Counted from the first letter of the stretch, positions 1 to 7,008 are shown. The stretch is DNA of 10,356 nucleotides from Asaia bogorensis (GCA_945871455.1 CAMBXJ010000103.1:1-10356), one strand, 5' to 3'. Made by a program: numbers and translations. The notes: generated from the sequence alone by a model not told the origin.

Positions 1-1654
1 GCCGCGGTTCGGCAAACGAGTCGAAACAATAGGGCAGCACCGCCTGCACCGGGGCACCCGGCTCCATCGCCAGGACCATCTCCACTTCCTCGACGGATGG
101 GTAAAGCACGGTGTCCATCCGCCGCCACAGGCCGCGCTCCAATTCCTCCATCCGATCGGCTGCCCGCAACATTGTTTCGTCGCGGGTCAGTTCGCCATGT
201 TGGCGCATCCGGCGGAAATGCAGGTCGTGCCCGTAATAGACCACGCGCGCCGCACTGAACTGGCGCACCACCGACAGGCAATCGTCGGCGACATCCGGCC
301 GGCTGAGCAGTACGGCGTCCAGCGCCTGTCCGTTGGCGCGCATCCAGTCACGGAACGGCATCTGGTCGGGACCGTGGAACACCTCCACCCCCAGATCCTG
401 CAACGCCTCGGTATAGCCGGGATGATAGGAGAGGTTGTGCGGCCAGAACTTGACTACGACATCGGCGGCCAGCAGCGCCTGGATGAAGCTGAGTATGGTG
501 CGGGATCCTGCATCGCGGTCCGGTTCCGGCATCCGATGATCGACGATCAGCACGACCATGCGATGGCGTGCACGATCGCGCGCGCGAAGGATGTCGGTGC
601 CGTTGGGATAGTGGTCCCGACTCAGGGGCGCCGCCCAGGTCCGCACGAAGGTCCGCAGGTTGGAGACCTGGTGGGACTTTACGCCGACCGCCAGGTCCCG
701 CCCATGCGAGACGCCCTCGAAATGCACGACCCGCGCGCGTGGCTGGTACAGGGTCTTCAGGCCCAGGCCGCGCAGCCGGAAGGACAGATCGGAATCCTCG
801 AAATAGGCCGGCGCGTAACGTTGGTCGAAGCCGCCCAGCCGCTGGAACAACGATCGCGGGACCATCAGAGCGGCACCGGAGCAGTAGTCCACCTCTCGCA
901 CATAGTTGTAGATCGGCTTATCGGGATTTTCATGCCGGCCGAAATTCCAGCCGCTGCCGTCCTGCCAGATGATACCGCCGGCTTCCTGCAACGTGCCGTC
1001 GGGATACAGCAGCTTGGCCCCGACCGCGCCCACGTCGTCGCGCAGGCGAAACAGTGCCAGCATCGTGTCGCACCAGCCGTCCAGCACCTGCGTGTCATTG
1101 TTCAGGAACAGCAGATATTGCCCGCGCGCCGTTTTCGCCGCCCGGTTGCAACTGCCGATGAAGCCCAGGTTCGCCTCGTTCCGTTGCAGGCGAATGCCCT
1201 TGACGCGGCCCAGTTCTGCCACCTCCTCGCCAGGGAATGCATCATCGATAACGATCACTTCCAGCAGCGCCGCCGGGGCGTGAGCGGCGATCGAGGCAAG
1301 ACAGCGCAGGGTGAACGGCACCTGTCCATAGGTGGGAATGATCACCGACACGATCGGCGAGTCAAAGCACGGCAGGATCAGCCGAGCGGGATCGATCGTG
1401 GCTTGCAGGTCCGGCGGCGTGACGGAAGCTGGAACCGCGCGTCGCAATGCCCGGGCCCGCAGCCAGAAGCGGAACTGGATGTGCAATTGCAGGGTCACGG
1501 TCCACCACAGGGCCAGGATCGTGCGTCGCAACGCCTCCCCGGCCCAGGGCGAGTGTTGGCGCAGCGCATGGGCAAGGCGCAATCCCCGCCACATGAGCGC
1601 ATCGGATATGGCCGCCACGCCGCCACGATCTGCTGAATGGGTCGATTGCCTCAC
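1..1654 (-). CDS. Two-domain glycosyltransferase (GT2 plus GT4-like), 3' end outside window
   Basis: Probable cytoplasmic glycosyltransferase that adds sugars to a surface or exopolysaccharide repeat unit. About 551 codons are visible and the stop lies beyond base 1. The GT2 domain starts near residue 100 with SVIIPTYGQ, continues with VIVIDDA and GFIGSCNRA, has LNNDTQ (D187) at the metal/nucleotide site, then VDYCSGAALMVPR near 254 and FEDSDLSFRLRG near 282. From about residue 366 a second Rossmann-like domain begins (MVVLIVDHRMPEPDRDAGSR), as in O-antigen-type proteins that join GT2 and GT4 modules; it is still open at the window edge. I chose the GTG at 1654 because GGAGG sits 6 bases upstream; an in-frame ATG 20 codons later has no such site. 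The first 100 residues are basic and rich in W and R, without a recognised domain. The acceptor and donor sugars cannot be told from the sequence; GDP-mannose is plausible given the ManC-type gene nearby. Confidence 0.85.
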   Translation of the reverse strand, partial: MRQSTHSADRGGVAAISDALMWRGLRLAHALRQHSPWAGEALRRTILALWWTVTLQLHIQFRFWLRARALRRAVPASVTPPDLQATIDPARLILPCFDSPIVSVIIPTYGQVPFTLRCLASIAAHAPAALLEVIVIDDAFPGEEVAELGRVKGIRLQRNEANLGFIGSCNRAAKTARGQYLLFLNNDTQVLDGWCDTMLALFRLRDDVGAVGAKLLYPDGTLQEAGGIIWQDGSGWNFGRHENPDKPIYNYVREVDYCSGAALMVPRSLFQRLGGFDQRYAPAYFEDSDLSFRLRGLGLKTLYQPRARVVHFEGVSHGRDLAVGVKSHQVSNLRTFVRTWAAPLSRDHYPNGTDILRARDRARHRMVVLIVDHRMPEPDRDAGSRTILSFIQALLAADVVVKFWPHNLSYHPGYTEALQDLGVEVFHGPDQMPFRDWMRANGQALDAVLLSRPDVADDCLSVVRQFSAARVVYYGHDLHFRRMRQHGELTRDETMLRAADRMEELERGLWRRMDTVLYPSVEEVEMVLAMEPGAPVQAVLPYCFDSFAEPR

Positions 1655-1660
1655 CGGGGG

Positions 1661-1665
1661 CCTCC
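1661..1665 (-). promoter_or_regulatory. Shine-Dalgarno GGAGG for the GTG-start glycosyltransferase
   Basis: On the minus strand GGAGG lies 6 bases before the GTG at 1654. It is the best ribosome binding site in the area and decides between the GTG and the later in-frame ATG. Confidence 0.7.
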
Positions 1666-1802
1666 GTCTCGGGCCGTCCCGGTAGGAAGTCGCCCGGGAT
1701 GCGTCCGACCCTTCTAGGCCCCGGAGTTTAAGGACCGCTTAACGGCGCGTGGGTTTGTCCGCCCCGATCGGCCGAACCGCACACGCGGGCCATTGCCGGA
1801 TG

Positions 1803-2021
1803 TCAGGCGATCACCGCCCGGATTTCGCTTTCGGTCGGAAACCGTCCGGTTGCCTTCTTCGAGTAGGCCAGTCGGCCTTCCACGGACACCTCGAATACGC
1901 CGCCACCGCCGCGCTTCATCAGGATGTCGGCCGTCGGGTGGGCTGCCAGGATCAGGTCACGGGCCGCACGGGCGCGTGGCTCATAACCTCACATGCCGCA
2001 GAATTCGATTTCGATTTGCAT
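1803..2021 (-). CDS. SelW-like selenoprotein (Rdx family, CxxU) with in-frame UGA as selenocysteine
   Basis: Small thioredoxin-fold redox protein of the SelT/SelW/SelH (Rdx) family. It has 72 residues when the TGA at 1989-1991 (codon 11) is read as selenocysteine. The N-terminus reads MQIEIEFCGMUGYEPRARAA: beta strand, then C8-G9-M10-U11-G12-Y13. This matches the vertebrate SelW active site (YCGAUGYK) in both position and sequence. After the UGA the frame stays open for 61 codons and continues the family pattern: a helix (AARDLILAAHP), GGGGVFEVSVEGRLAYSKK near residues 41-59, then GRFPTESEIRAVIA before the real stop. Start ATG 2021 has AGGGA about 8 bases upstream. The exact role of bacterial SelW proteins is not settled; thiol/selenol redox chemistry is inferred from the motif. 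The gene is divergent from the manC-type gene and lies 148 bp before the glycosyltransferase on the same strand. The alternative is a pseudogene with one nonsense mutation, but the stop falls exactly on the family's Sec site and is UGA. A standard gene caller would miss this gene. Confidence 0.85.
1955..1988 (-). promoter_or_regulatory. Candidate bacterial SECIS hairpin directly after the UGA codon
   Basis: The 34 bases after the UGA can fold as GGUUAUG paired with CGUGACC (7 pairs, two G-U), then GCC with GGC and ACG with CGU, with a single A and C opposed, a 2-base GC bulge and the apical loop CGCC. The loop starts 15 bases after the UGA and its second base is G. Bacterial SECIS elements lie inside the coding region just 3' of the UGA, with a short loop carrying G in the first two positions. 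This fold is roughly right, though the spacing is at the short end. High GC makes chance hairpins common, so the pairing alone is moderate evidence. Confidence 0.55.
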
Positions 2022-2049
2022 GTCGTGCTTCCCTATCCATCTGCGGTAG

Positions 2050-2075
2050 ATTGTATGCGTTCACCGCACGATCAA
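2050..2075 (-). promoter_or_regulatory. Possible promoter of the SelW-like gene
   Basis: On the minus strand TACAAT (2050-2055) matches the -10 consensus at 5 of 6 bases and lies 28 bases before the ATG at 2021. TTGATC (2070-2075) could be a -35 box, but the 14-base spacer is too short, so only the -10 is fairly convincing. The 92-bp gap is shared with the divergent manC-type gene. Confidence 0.35.
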
Positions 2076-2113
2076 GCTAGCGCCGCCCGCAAAAAAAGGC
2101 ATTCGACCCGCTC

Positions 2114-3550
2114 ATGACCGGCCAAACGACAGACACAACGATCGTCCCCGTCATCCTGTCCGGCGGATCGGGCACCAGATTATGGCCGGTCTCCCGAGAG
2201 AGCTTTCCGAAACAGCTTTGGCCGCTCGTATCCGAGCGCACCATGATCCAGGAAACCGCCGTTCGTGCGCTGGGGCCAGGGTTCCAGCCACCAATCGTGG
2301 TGTGCAACCAGGAGCATCGGTTCCTGATCGCCGAACAACTGCGCCAGGCCGGCATCGCCGGGGCGCGCATCCTGCTGGAGCCGGTGGGCCGCAACAGCGC
2401 CCCCGCCATCGCCGCGGCGGCCCTGTTGGCGGCCGAAGACGACCCGGACTCGGTGCTGTGGATGATGGCGGCCGATGCAGCGATCGCCGATGTCCCCGCC
2501 CTGCACAAGGCGCTCGCTATTGCCGCCCAGGTGGCGCGCACGGGTCGGATCGTCACCTTCGGCATGCGCCCGACCGCGCCCGAAACCGGCTATGGCTATA
2601 TCGAGACGGGGGAGCCTTTGGCCGATGGGCCGGGTGCATTCACCGTAGCGAAGTTCCTGGAAAAACCGGACCAGGCGACCGCCCAGCGCCTGGTGGCGGA
2701 TGGGCGGCATCTGTGGAATTCCGGCATGTTCGTGTTCACCGCGCGCACCTTGCTGCAGGAACTGGATAGCCACGCCCCCGATGTGCTGCCGGCGGTGCGT
2801 TCGGCGGTGGCGGGGCGCCGATCCGATCTGGATTTCATCCGCCTGGACGAAGCGGCGTTCGCGGCCTGCCCGTCGATCAGCCTGGACTATGCCGTCGCCG
2901 AACGCAGCAGCCGAGCGGCGGTGGTGCCGGCGGATATTGGCTGGTCGGATGTGGGCAGTTGGAATGCGCTGTGGGAACTCGGCGACAAGGACGCCAACGG
3001 CAACGTCGTGATTGGCGATGCGGTGCTGGAGGGGACGGAGAACTGCTATGTCCGGTCCGACACCATGCTGGTGGCGACCGTCGGGCTGAAAGACATCGTT
3101 CTGGTGGTGACCAACGACGCAGTGCTGGCGATGCATCGCGACCACGCCCAGGACGTGAAGGCGATCGTGGAGCGCCTGAAGGTGGCCGGCCGGTCCCAGG
3201 CCGTGGCGCATAATCGCACCTATCGGCCCTGGGGCTTCTACGAAAGCCTGATCCAGGGCGATCGGTTCCAGGTCAAGCGAATCGTCGTATCGCCGGGTCG
3301 TCAGTTGTCGCTGCAAAGCCATTTCCACCGGGCCGAACACTGGGTGGTGGTGAACGGCACCGCCCGCGTCACGCGCGATCAGGAAACCCTGATCCTGCGA
3401 GAGAACGAGAGCGTGTACCTCCCCCTGGGCTGCGTCCACCGGCTGGAAAATCCCGGCCGGATCCCGCTGACCCTGATCGAGGTGCAATCCGGCGCCTATC
3501 TGGGGGAGGACGATATCGTGCGGCTGGAGGACACTTACGGCAGGGTCTGA
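2114..3550 (+). CDS. manC: Mannose-1-phosphate guanylyltransferase / mannose-6-phosphate isomerase (bifunctional)
   Basis: Cytoplasmic enzyme of 478 residues, the usual length for the bifunctional ManC/CpsB/AlgA/XanB type. The N-terminal nucleotidyltransferase domain makes GDP-mannose from mannose-1-phosphate and GTP: VPVILSGGSGTRLWPVSRE at residues 11-29, FPKQLWPL just after with the conserved lysine K33, and FLEKPD at 181-186. The C-terminal type II phosphomannose isomerase domain is a cupin: RPWGFYESL, then LSLQSHFHRAEHWVVVNG near 398-415 with H403, H405, E408 and H409 as likely metal or active-site residues, and LPLGCVHRLENPG after it. The common form is Q-(M/Y)-H-x-H; here it is Q-S-H-F-H. 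The ATG at 2114 fits because the first core strand starts only ten residues in; the ribosome site is weak (AAAAAAAGG about 14 bases upstream). The gene converges on the PAP2-like gene. The product supplies GDP-mannose, and via it GDP-fucose or GDP-rhamnose, for polysaccharide assembly. Confidence 0.95.
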   Translation: MTGQTTDTTIVPVILSGGSGTRLWPVSRESFPKQLWPLVSERTMIQETAVRALGPGFQPPIVVCNQEHRFLIAEQLRQAGIAGARILLEPVGRNSAPAIAAAALLAAEDDPDSVLWMMAADAAIADVPALHKALAIAAQVARTGRIVTFGMRPTAPETGYGYIETGEPLADGPGAFTVAKFLEKPDQATAQRLVADGRHLWNSGMFVFTARTLLQELDSHAPDVLPAVRSAVAGRRSDLDFIRLDEAAFAACPSISLDYAVAERSSRAAVVPADIGWSDVGSWNALWELGDKDANGNVVIGDAVLEGTENCYVRSDTMLVATVGLKDIVLVVTNDAVLAMHRDHAQDVKAIVERLKVAGRSQAVAHNRTYRPWGFYESLIQGDRFQVKRIVVSPGRQLSLQSHFHRAEHWVVVNGTARVTRDQETLILRENESVYLPLGCVHRLENPGRIPLTLIEVQSGAYLGEDDIVRLEDTYGRV

Positions 3551-4224
3551 TCCACCGGACAGGGGTTCTCGTCCGCCACCAACGGTGATTCCGACCGCCT
3601 GCCACTTTGCGCATCCCACGCCAGCATCATCCTGCCCGCCAGCGACCCCGACATCGTCGGCGCTCGGCAGATCGGAACGAAGCCGGCGATCCGATGGGCC
3701 AGCGACCGGATTGCAACCTCGGCCGGCAGGCGTGCGCCATGCAGCAGCACAACCATGAAGACGACCCCCGCCACGATCGGTCGCGGGCGCAAGGCTGGCG
3801 GCGTCCCGGCCAGCCGGATCAGTGCAAACACCCCCACGAGACCGATGGCAATCGCCATTACGACCTCGGGCAAGGAGTGCACGCCCAGCGCCAGCCGCGT
3901 GGTGCCGATCACCGCACCCGCCAACAGGGCCGCCGTCAGGACAATGGCCGTCCGGGCGGTCATCAACGCGACCAGGCCACCGCTGAGCACGGTCGCGGCG
4001 GCGGCATGACCGCTGGGGCTGGACAGGCCGACTGGGCCGAACACCGGCGCGCAGGCCAGAAATCCGACCTTCAAGATGAAAACCATCCCGAATGTGCCGG
4101 CGACCGCGACCAACCATGCCGTGGCGCCGCGATACCAGCCCTGCAACGCCAATAAGGCCAGGACGACCGCGACAACCGGTAGAACCACCGCCTGATCGGC
4201 GAAATCGGTGACAAAATCCATCAT
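3535..4224 (-). CDS. PAP2-superfamily integral membrane phosphatase-like protein
   Basis: 229 residues with about six hydrophobic segments (near 9-30, 33-57, 73-90, 92-112, 117-137 and 148-165) and a polar C-terminal tail of about 60 residues. The PAP2 motifs are recognisable: SSPSGHAA with H73 (motif 2), and T109-R110-LALGV-H116-SLP-E120 (motif 3, normally SRx5Hx3D, so H116 is the expected nucleophile). Motif 1 (normally Kx6RP) reads K52-x6-A59-P60, so the usual arginine is an alanine, and the motif 3 aspartate is glutamate. Family members remove phosphate from lipids such as undecaprenyl or phosphatidic acid derivatives at the membrane; the substrate here is unknown. The start is fixed by an in-frame TAG three codons upstream; ATG 4224 or the adjacent ATG 4221 are both possible, and no clear Shine-Dalgarno is seen. 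It lies downstream of the leuCD-type genes on the same strand and its end overlaps the 3' end of the manC-type gene by 16 bp. Confidence 0.8.
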   Translation of the reverse strand: MMDFVTDFADQAVVLPVVAVVLALLALQGWYRGATAWLVAVAGTFGMVFILKVGFLACAPVFGPVGLSSPSGHAAAATVLSGGLVALMTARTAIVLTAALLAGAVIGTTRLALGVHSLPEVVMAIAIGLVGVFALIRLAGTPPALRPRPIVAGVVFMVVLLHGARLPAEVAIRSLAHRIAGFVPICRAPTMSGSLAGRMMLAWDAQSGRRSESPLVADENPCPVDQTLP

Positions 4225-4299
4225 CGGGATCTAGCGCGCATAGGCTAACGATTCGTTCACACCTGGGGGTCGGTCGACGCACGGATGGTCCACGCCGAA

Positions 4300-4322
4300 C
4301 CAGGTGGCGGCCAACCGCCTGG
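4300..4322 (-). terminator. Possible hairpin after leuD, without U-tract
   Basis: In the 121-bp gap between leuD and the PAP2-like gene, GGCGG-TTGG-CCGCC forms a 5-bp stem on the minus strand. An alternative longer stem uses CCAGG with CCTGG around CGG/CCG. No T-run follows, so a standard intrinsic terminator is doubtful. Confidence 0.3.
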
Positions 4323-4345
4323 GTGCGCCAGGGCCCGGAACCGGC

Positions 4346-4930
4346 TCAACCCGGCACCGACCAAGGCCGCATCGACGGGATATTGGCCTCGAAATTGTCG
4401 ATATCGTCGGCGCTTTCCAGGGTCAGCGCGATGTCGTCCACCCCGCGCAGCAGGCGCTGCTTGCGGAACGGGTCGATTTCGAAGCGGTATTCCGTGTTGG
4501 CGGCCCGCACATGCTGGCGGCGCAGATCGATCGTGATGTCGGCCCCCACGGCAACGGCATCCCGCACCGCGCCCCAGGCTTCCGGTGCCAGCACCACGGT
4601 CAACAGACCATTCCGGCTGGCGTTGGAGCCGAAAATATCCCCGAACCCGGGTGCGATCACGCACCGAACCCCCGCATCGACCAGGGCGTACACCGCGCCT
4701 TCCCGCGACGATCCGCAGCCGAAATTCTCACCGGCCACCAGGATTTCGGCATTGCCGTTGGCCGAGACCGGGAAATCCGCATCCGCCGCCCGCAAATCAT
4801 GGAACAGGAAATTGTTGTAGCCGTCCGCGCGGGGGCGGCGCAGGAACCGGGCGGGGATGATCTGGTCGGTGTCGATATTGGCCTGTTCCAGCAAAGCGGC
4901 GGGACCGGACAGGACGGTGAACGGAGTCAT
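4346..4930 (-). CDS. leuD: 3-isopropylmalate dehydratase small subunit (LeuD-type, divergent)
   Basis: 194 residues, close to the usual 200 for LeuD. It carries the swivel domain of the aconitase-like enzyme that interconverts 2- and 3-isopropylmalate in leucine synthesis, paired with the large subunit upstream. Family signatures: ANIDTDQIIPARFL near residue 17, GYNNFLFHDLR, then ENFGCGSSREGAVYAL, VIAPGFGDIFGSNASRNGLL and YRFEIDPFRKQRLLRGVDDI. The standard enzyme (for example E. coli) has SSREHAPWAL and SFADIFYGN at the corresponding places, so this is a divergent type. The ATG at 4930 overlaps the leuC stop as ATGA, which indicates translational coupling. Because of the divergence and the lack of an adjacent leuB, it may act on another 2-alkylmalate-like substrate; I use the symbol as the family name. 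Confidence 0.88.
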   Translation of the reverse strand: MTPFTVLSGPAALLEQANIDTDQIIPARFLRRPRADGYNNFLFHDLRAADADFPVSANGNAEILVAGENFGCGSSREGAVYALVDAGVRCVIAPGFGDIFGSNASRNGLLTVVLAPEAWGAVRDAVAVGADITIDLRRQHVRAANTEYRFEIDPFRKQRLLRGVDDIALTLESADDIDNFEANIPSMRPWSVPG

Positions 4931-6327
4931 GGCAGAATCCGCCTGACATCCTGCAAGGCGCCTGACAAGGCAGCGGCGGCGGCCATCGCCGGCGACATCA
5001 GATGGGTGCGCGAACCGGGGCCTTGCCGGCCCACGAAATTGCGGTTGGACGTAGCCGCGCATCGCTCCCCCGGCGGCACGACATCGCCGTTCATGCCGGT
5101 GCAGGACGAACAGCCCGGCTCCCCCCAGAGCAGCCCGGCGGCGGTGAAGATGCGATCCAACCCCTCCCGCTCCGCCTGGCGCTTGACGGGGCCTGAACCG
5201 GCGGTAACGAGCCCGGGGATGACGGCCTTCCGGTCGCGCAGGACGGCGGCGGCGGCGCGCAGGTCGTCGATGCGGCCATTGGTGCAGGAGCCGATGAAGA
5301 TCCGATCCACCTTGATGCCATCCAGTGCCTGGTTCGGCACCAGGCCCATATAGGCGATCTGCGACGCGGTGCGTTCGGCCGTCGCGCGGTCCGGCGCATC
5401 GTCCGGGTTGGGCACATGCCCGGTTATCGGCAGGCCGGTGTCCGGACTGGTTCCCCAGGTGACGGTGGGCGCGATGGCGTCCGCGTCCATCCAGACCTCC
5501 TGATCGAAGAACGCGTCCGGATCGGATCGCAGTCCCGACCAGGCATCGACCGCGTCGTCCCAATGTCTGCCGCGCGGCGCCCTGGGCCGGCCGCGCAGCC
5601 AGGCAAAGGTCGTGAGGTCGGGCGCTACCATCCCGGTGCGGCTGCCAGCCTCGATGGTCATGTTGCAGAGGGTCATGCGCGCTTCCATCGCCATGGCTTG
5701 CACCGCGGTGCCGGCGTATTCGATGGCATAGCCCGCTCCGCCCGCGGCGCCGATCCGCGCGATCACGGCCAGTATCGCATCCTTGGCGGATACATGCGGG
5801 CCGAAGCGGCCATCGATGATGACCCGCATCTGGCGTGGCTTGCGCTGCCACAGGGTCTGGGTCGCCAGCACATGAGCGGCCTCTGTCGCGCCGATCCCGA
5901 AGGCCAGGGCACCGAACGCGCCATGCGTCGCGGTATGGGAATCGCCGCAGACCAGGGTGACACCGGGCAGGGTCAGGCCCTGCTCCGGACCAACGACATG
6001 CACGATGCCCTGCCGCGGATCACCGATGCCCATAACGTCGAAACCGTGGCGCCGCGCGTTTTCCGTCAGATGACCCACCAGGCGAGCGGCATCTGGGTCC
6101 TCGATCGGTAGAGAGCGTGCATGGCTGGGGACGTAGTGGTCCGCGACGCCAAAGGTCAGGTCCGGCCGGCGCATCGTGCGCCCGTCCCGGTGCAGGATGC
6201 CGAAGGCATGGAAACTGCCATCATGCACAAGATGGCGGTCGATCCACAACAGATGTGTCCCGTCATCGCGGGCGACGATGACGTGGGCATTCCATATTTT
6301 ATCGAGCAGGGTCAGCGGTTGGACCAT
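4927..6327 (-). CDS. leuC: 3-isopropylmalate dehydratase large subunit (LeuC-type, divergent)
   Basis: Large, iron-sulfur-carrying subunit of an aconitase-family hydro-lyase. From the ATG at 6327 it has 466 residues, the same as E. coli LeuC, and begins MVQPLTLLDKIWNAHVI; a GTG 16 codons upstream is in frame but has no better ribosome site and would add an untypical extension. The three [4Fe-4S] ligands are present: C348 in IGSCTNGR, C406 and C409 in GCSSCTGMN. Other core motifs are IDRHLVH, VCGDSHTATHGAFGALAFG, EARMTLCNMTIEAGSR, and the C-terminal PPGERCAATSNRNFVGRQG. Normally conserved stretches differ: VHDGSFHAF where VHEVTSPQAF is usual, VADHYVPSHARS where TMDHNV is usual, and SSCTGMN where SMCLAMN is usual. 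It follows the UPF0149 gene by 72 bp and overlaps leuD by 4 bp, so it is probably the middle gene of an operon. Leucine synthesis is the default reading; a paralogous hydratase for another malate derivative is a real alternative. Confidence 0.88.
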   Translation of the reverse strand: MVQPLTLLDKIWNAHVIVARDDGTHLLWIDRHLVHDGSFHAFGILHRDGRTMRRPDLTFGVADHYVPSHARSLPIEDPDAARLVGHLTENARRHGFDVMGIGDPRQGIVHVVGPEQGLTLPGVTLVCGDSHTATHGAFGALAFGIGATEAAHVLATQTLWQRKPRQMRVIIDGRFGPHVSAKDAILAVIARIGAAGGAGYAIEYAGTAVQAMAMEARMTLCNMTIEAGSRTGMVAPDLTTFAWLRGRPRAPRGRHWDDAVDAWSGLRSDPDAFFDQEVWMDADAIAPTVTWGTSPDTGLPITGHVPNPDDAPDRATAERTASQIAYMGLVPNQALDGIKVDRIFIGSCTNGRIDDLRAAAAVLRDRKAVIPGLVTAGSGPVKRQAEREGLDRIFTAAGLLWGEPGCSSCTGMNGDVVPPGERCAATSNRNFVGRQGPGSRTHLMSPAMAAAAALSGALQDVRRILP

Positions 6328-6399
6328 CGGATCAGAATTGGCTTCAATCCCTCGGTTTGCAAGCCGTCGCCCCACAACTCTGCCGCGTGTCGGGGCGCG

Positions 6400-7008
6400 T
6401 CAGTGCGGCCGGCCGGTGGGAGCGTCCGGCATGGATGCTCCACCAACCCCACGTGCCCGCCAGTGTTCGCGCAATCCGATCACACAGGCTGGCAGGATGC
6501 TTTCGGCGTCCCGGATCAGCCGGTCCAGCATCTCCTCCGGCATGTCCAGGTCGCCGCCAGCGTCCGAGGGCAGGGCCAGTCCCGCGATCGCGGCGATCGG
6601 GATCAGCAGTGAGGCACTGTCGCCGGCCAGCACCGGATCCCAGGCCCGCGGGCGCAACGCAACCGCCTGCATGAAGCCGGCCGCCCAATCCTCGGCGATG
6701 GTGGTGCCGGTCACATCCTCCCAGAATACCGGCGCATAATCCGCGGGGGAGGCATCCAACCCCTGTGCGATTTCATGGAAACGTGCCGCGATCGTCGTCA
6801 GCACGATCTGACGCTGCTGCTCGGATGCAAACCGGGGCGTATCGCCGTCCCAGACCAGAGCGAGCCACTCATCGGTCTCGATCCCGGCCGGGCCGGCGAT
6901 CACGCCGGCCATGAAGCCATCCAGCTCCGACAGATCCATACAGCCTTCGGGCGCGTCCTCCGAGGAGAGATACGCGTCCAGGGGATCCAGATCGACCTCT
7001 GGTGTCAT
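6400..7008 (-). CDS. UPF0149 / YecA-YgfB family protein
   Basis: 202-residue soluble acidic protein of the YecA/YgfB (UPF0149) family, whose biochemical role is not firmly established. The N-terminal signature is clear: LDPLDAYLSSEDAPEGCMDL near residues 7-26, then SELDGFMAGVIAGP and EWLALVWDGDTPRF, followed by a helical middle part with PVFWEDV and EDWAAGFMQAV. The zinc-binding SEC-C tail (CxCGSGxxxxxCC) found at the end of some YecA proteins is absent. Start ATG 7008 is preceded by GGAAGG 9 bases upstream; a GTG 11 codons earlier is in frame but would place that Shine-Dalgarno inside the gene. It is the first gene of the run that continues into leuC and leuD; the pairing may be accidental. 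Confidence 0.82.
   Translation of the reverse strand: MTPEVDLDPLDAYLSSEDAPEGCMDLSELDGFMAGVIAGPAGIETDEWLALVWDGDTPRFASEQQRQIVLTTIAARFHEIAQGLDASPADYAPVFWEDVTGTTIAEDWAAGFMQAVALRPRAWDPVLAGDSASLLIPIAAIAGLALPSDAGGDLDMPEEMLDRLIRDAESILPACVIGLREHWRARGVGGASMPDAPTGRPH

Noticed and set aside
197..1636. Long plus-strand open frame (479 codons)
   Set aside because: It lies opposite the glycosyltransferase, which shows unmistakable family motifs; the plus-strand translation is low-complexity and has no recognisable domain.
1728..1742. TTAAG-GACCG-CTTAA palindrome upstream of the glycosyltransferase
   Set aside because: Only 5 bp per arm; too short to call an operator or terminator without further copies.
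1749..2117. Plus-strand open frame of 122 codons
   Set aside because: It is the complement of the SelW-like gene; its translation resembles nothing, while the minus strand gives a full Rdx protein.
2180..4282. 700-codon minus-strand open frame across the manC-type gene
   Set aside because: It is an antisense shadow in GC-rich DNA; the plus-strand ManC and the minus-strand PAP2-like protein in another frame explain the same region with clear homology.
4346..5851. 501-codon minus-strand frame ending in leuD, suggesting a leuC-leuD fusion
   Set aside because: Only the last 194 codons are LeuD; the part before the ATG at 4930 is out of frame with LeuC and has no family similarity. The genes are separate and overlap by ATGA.
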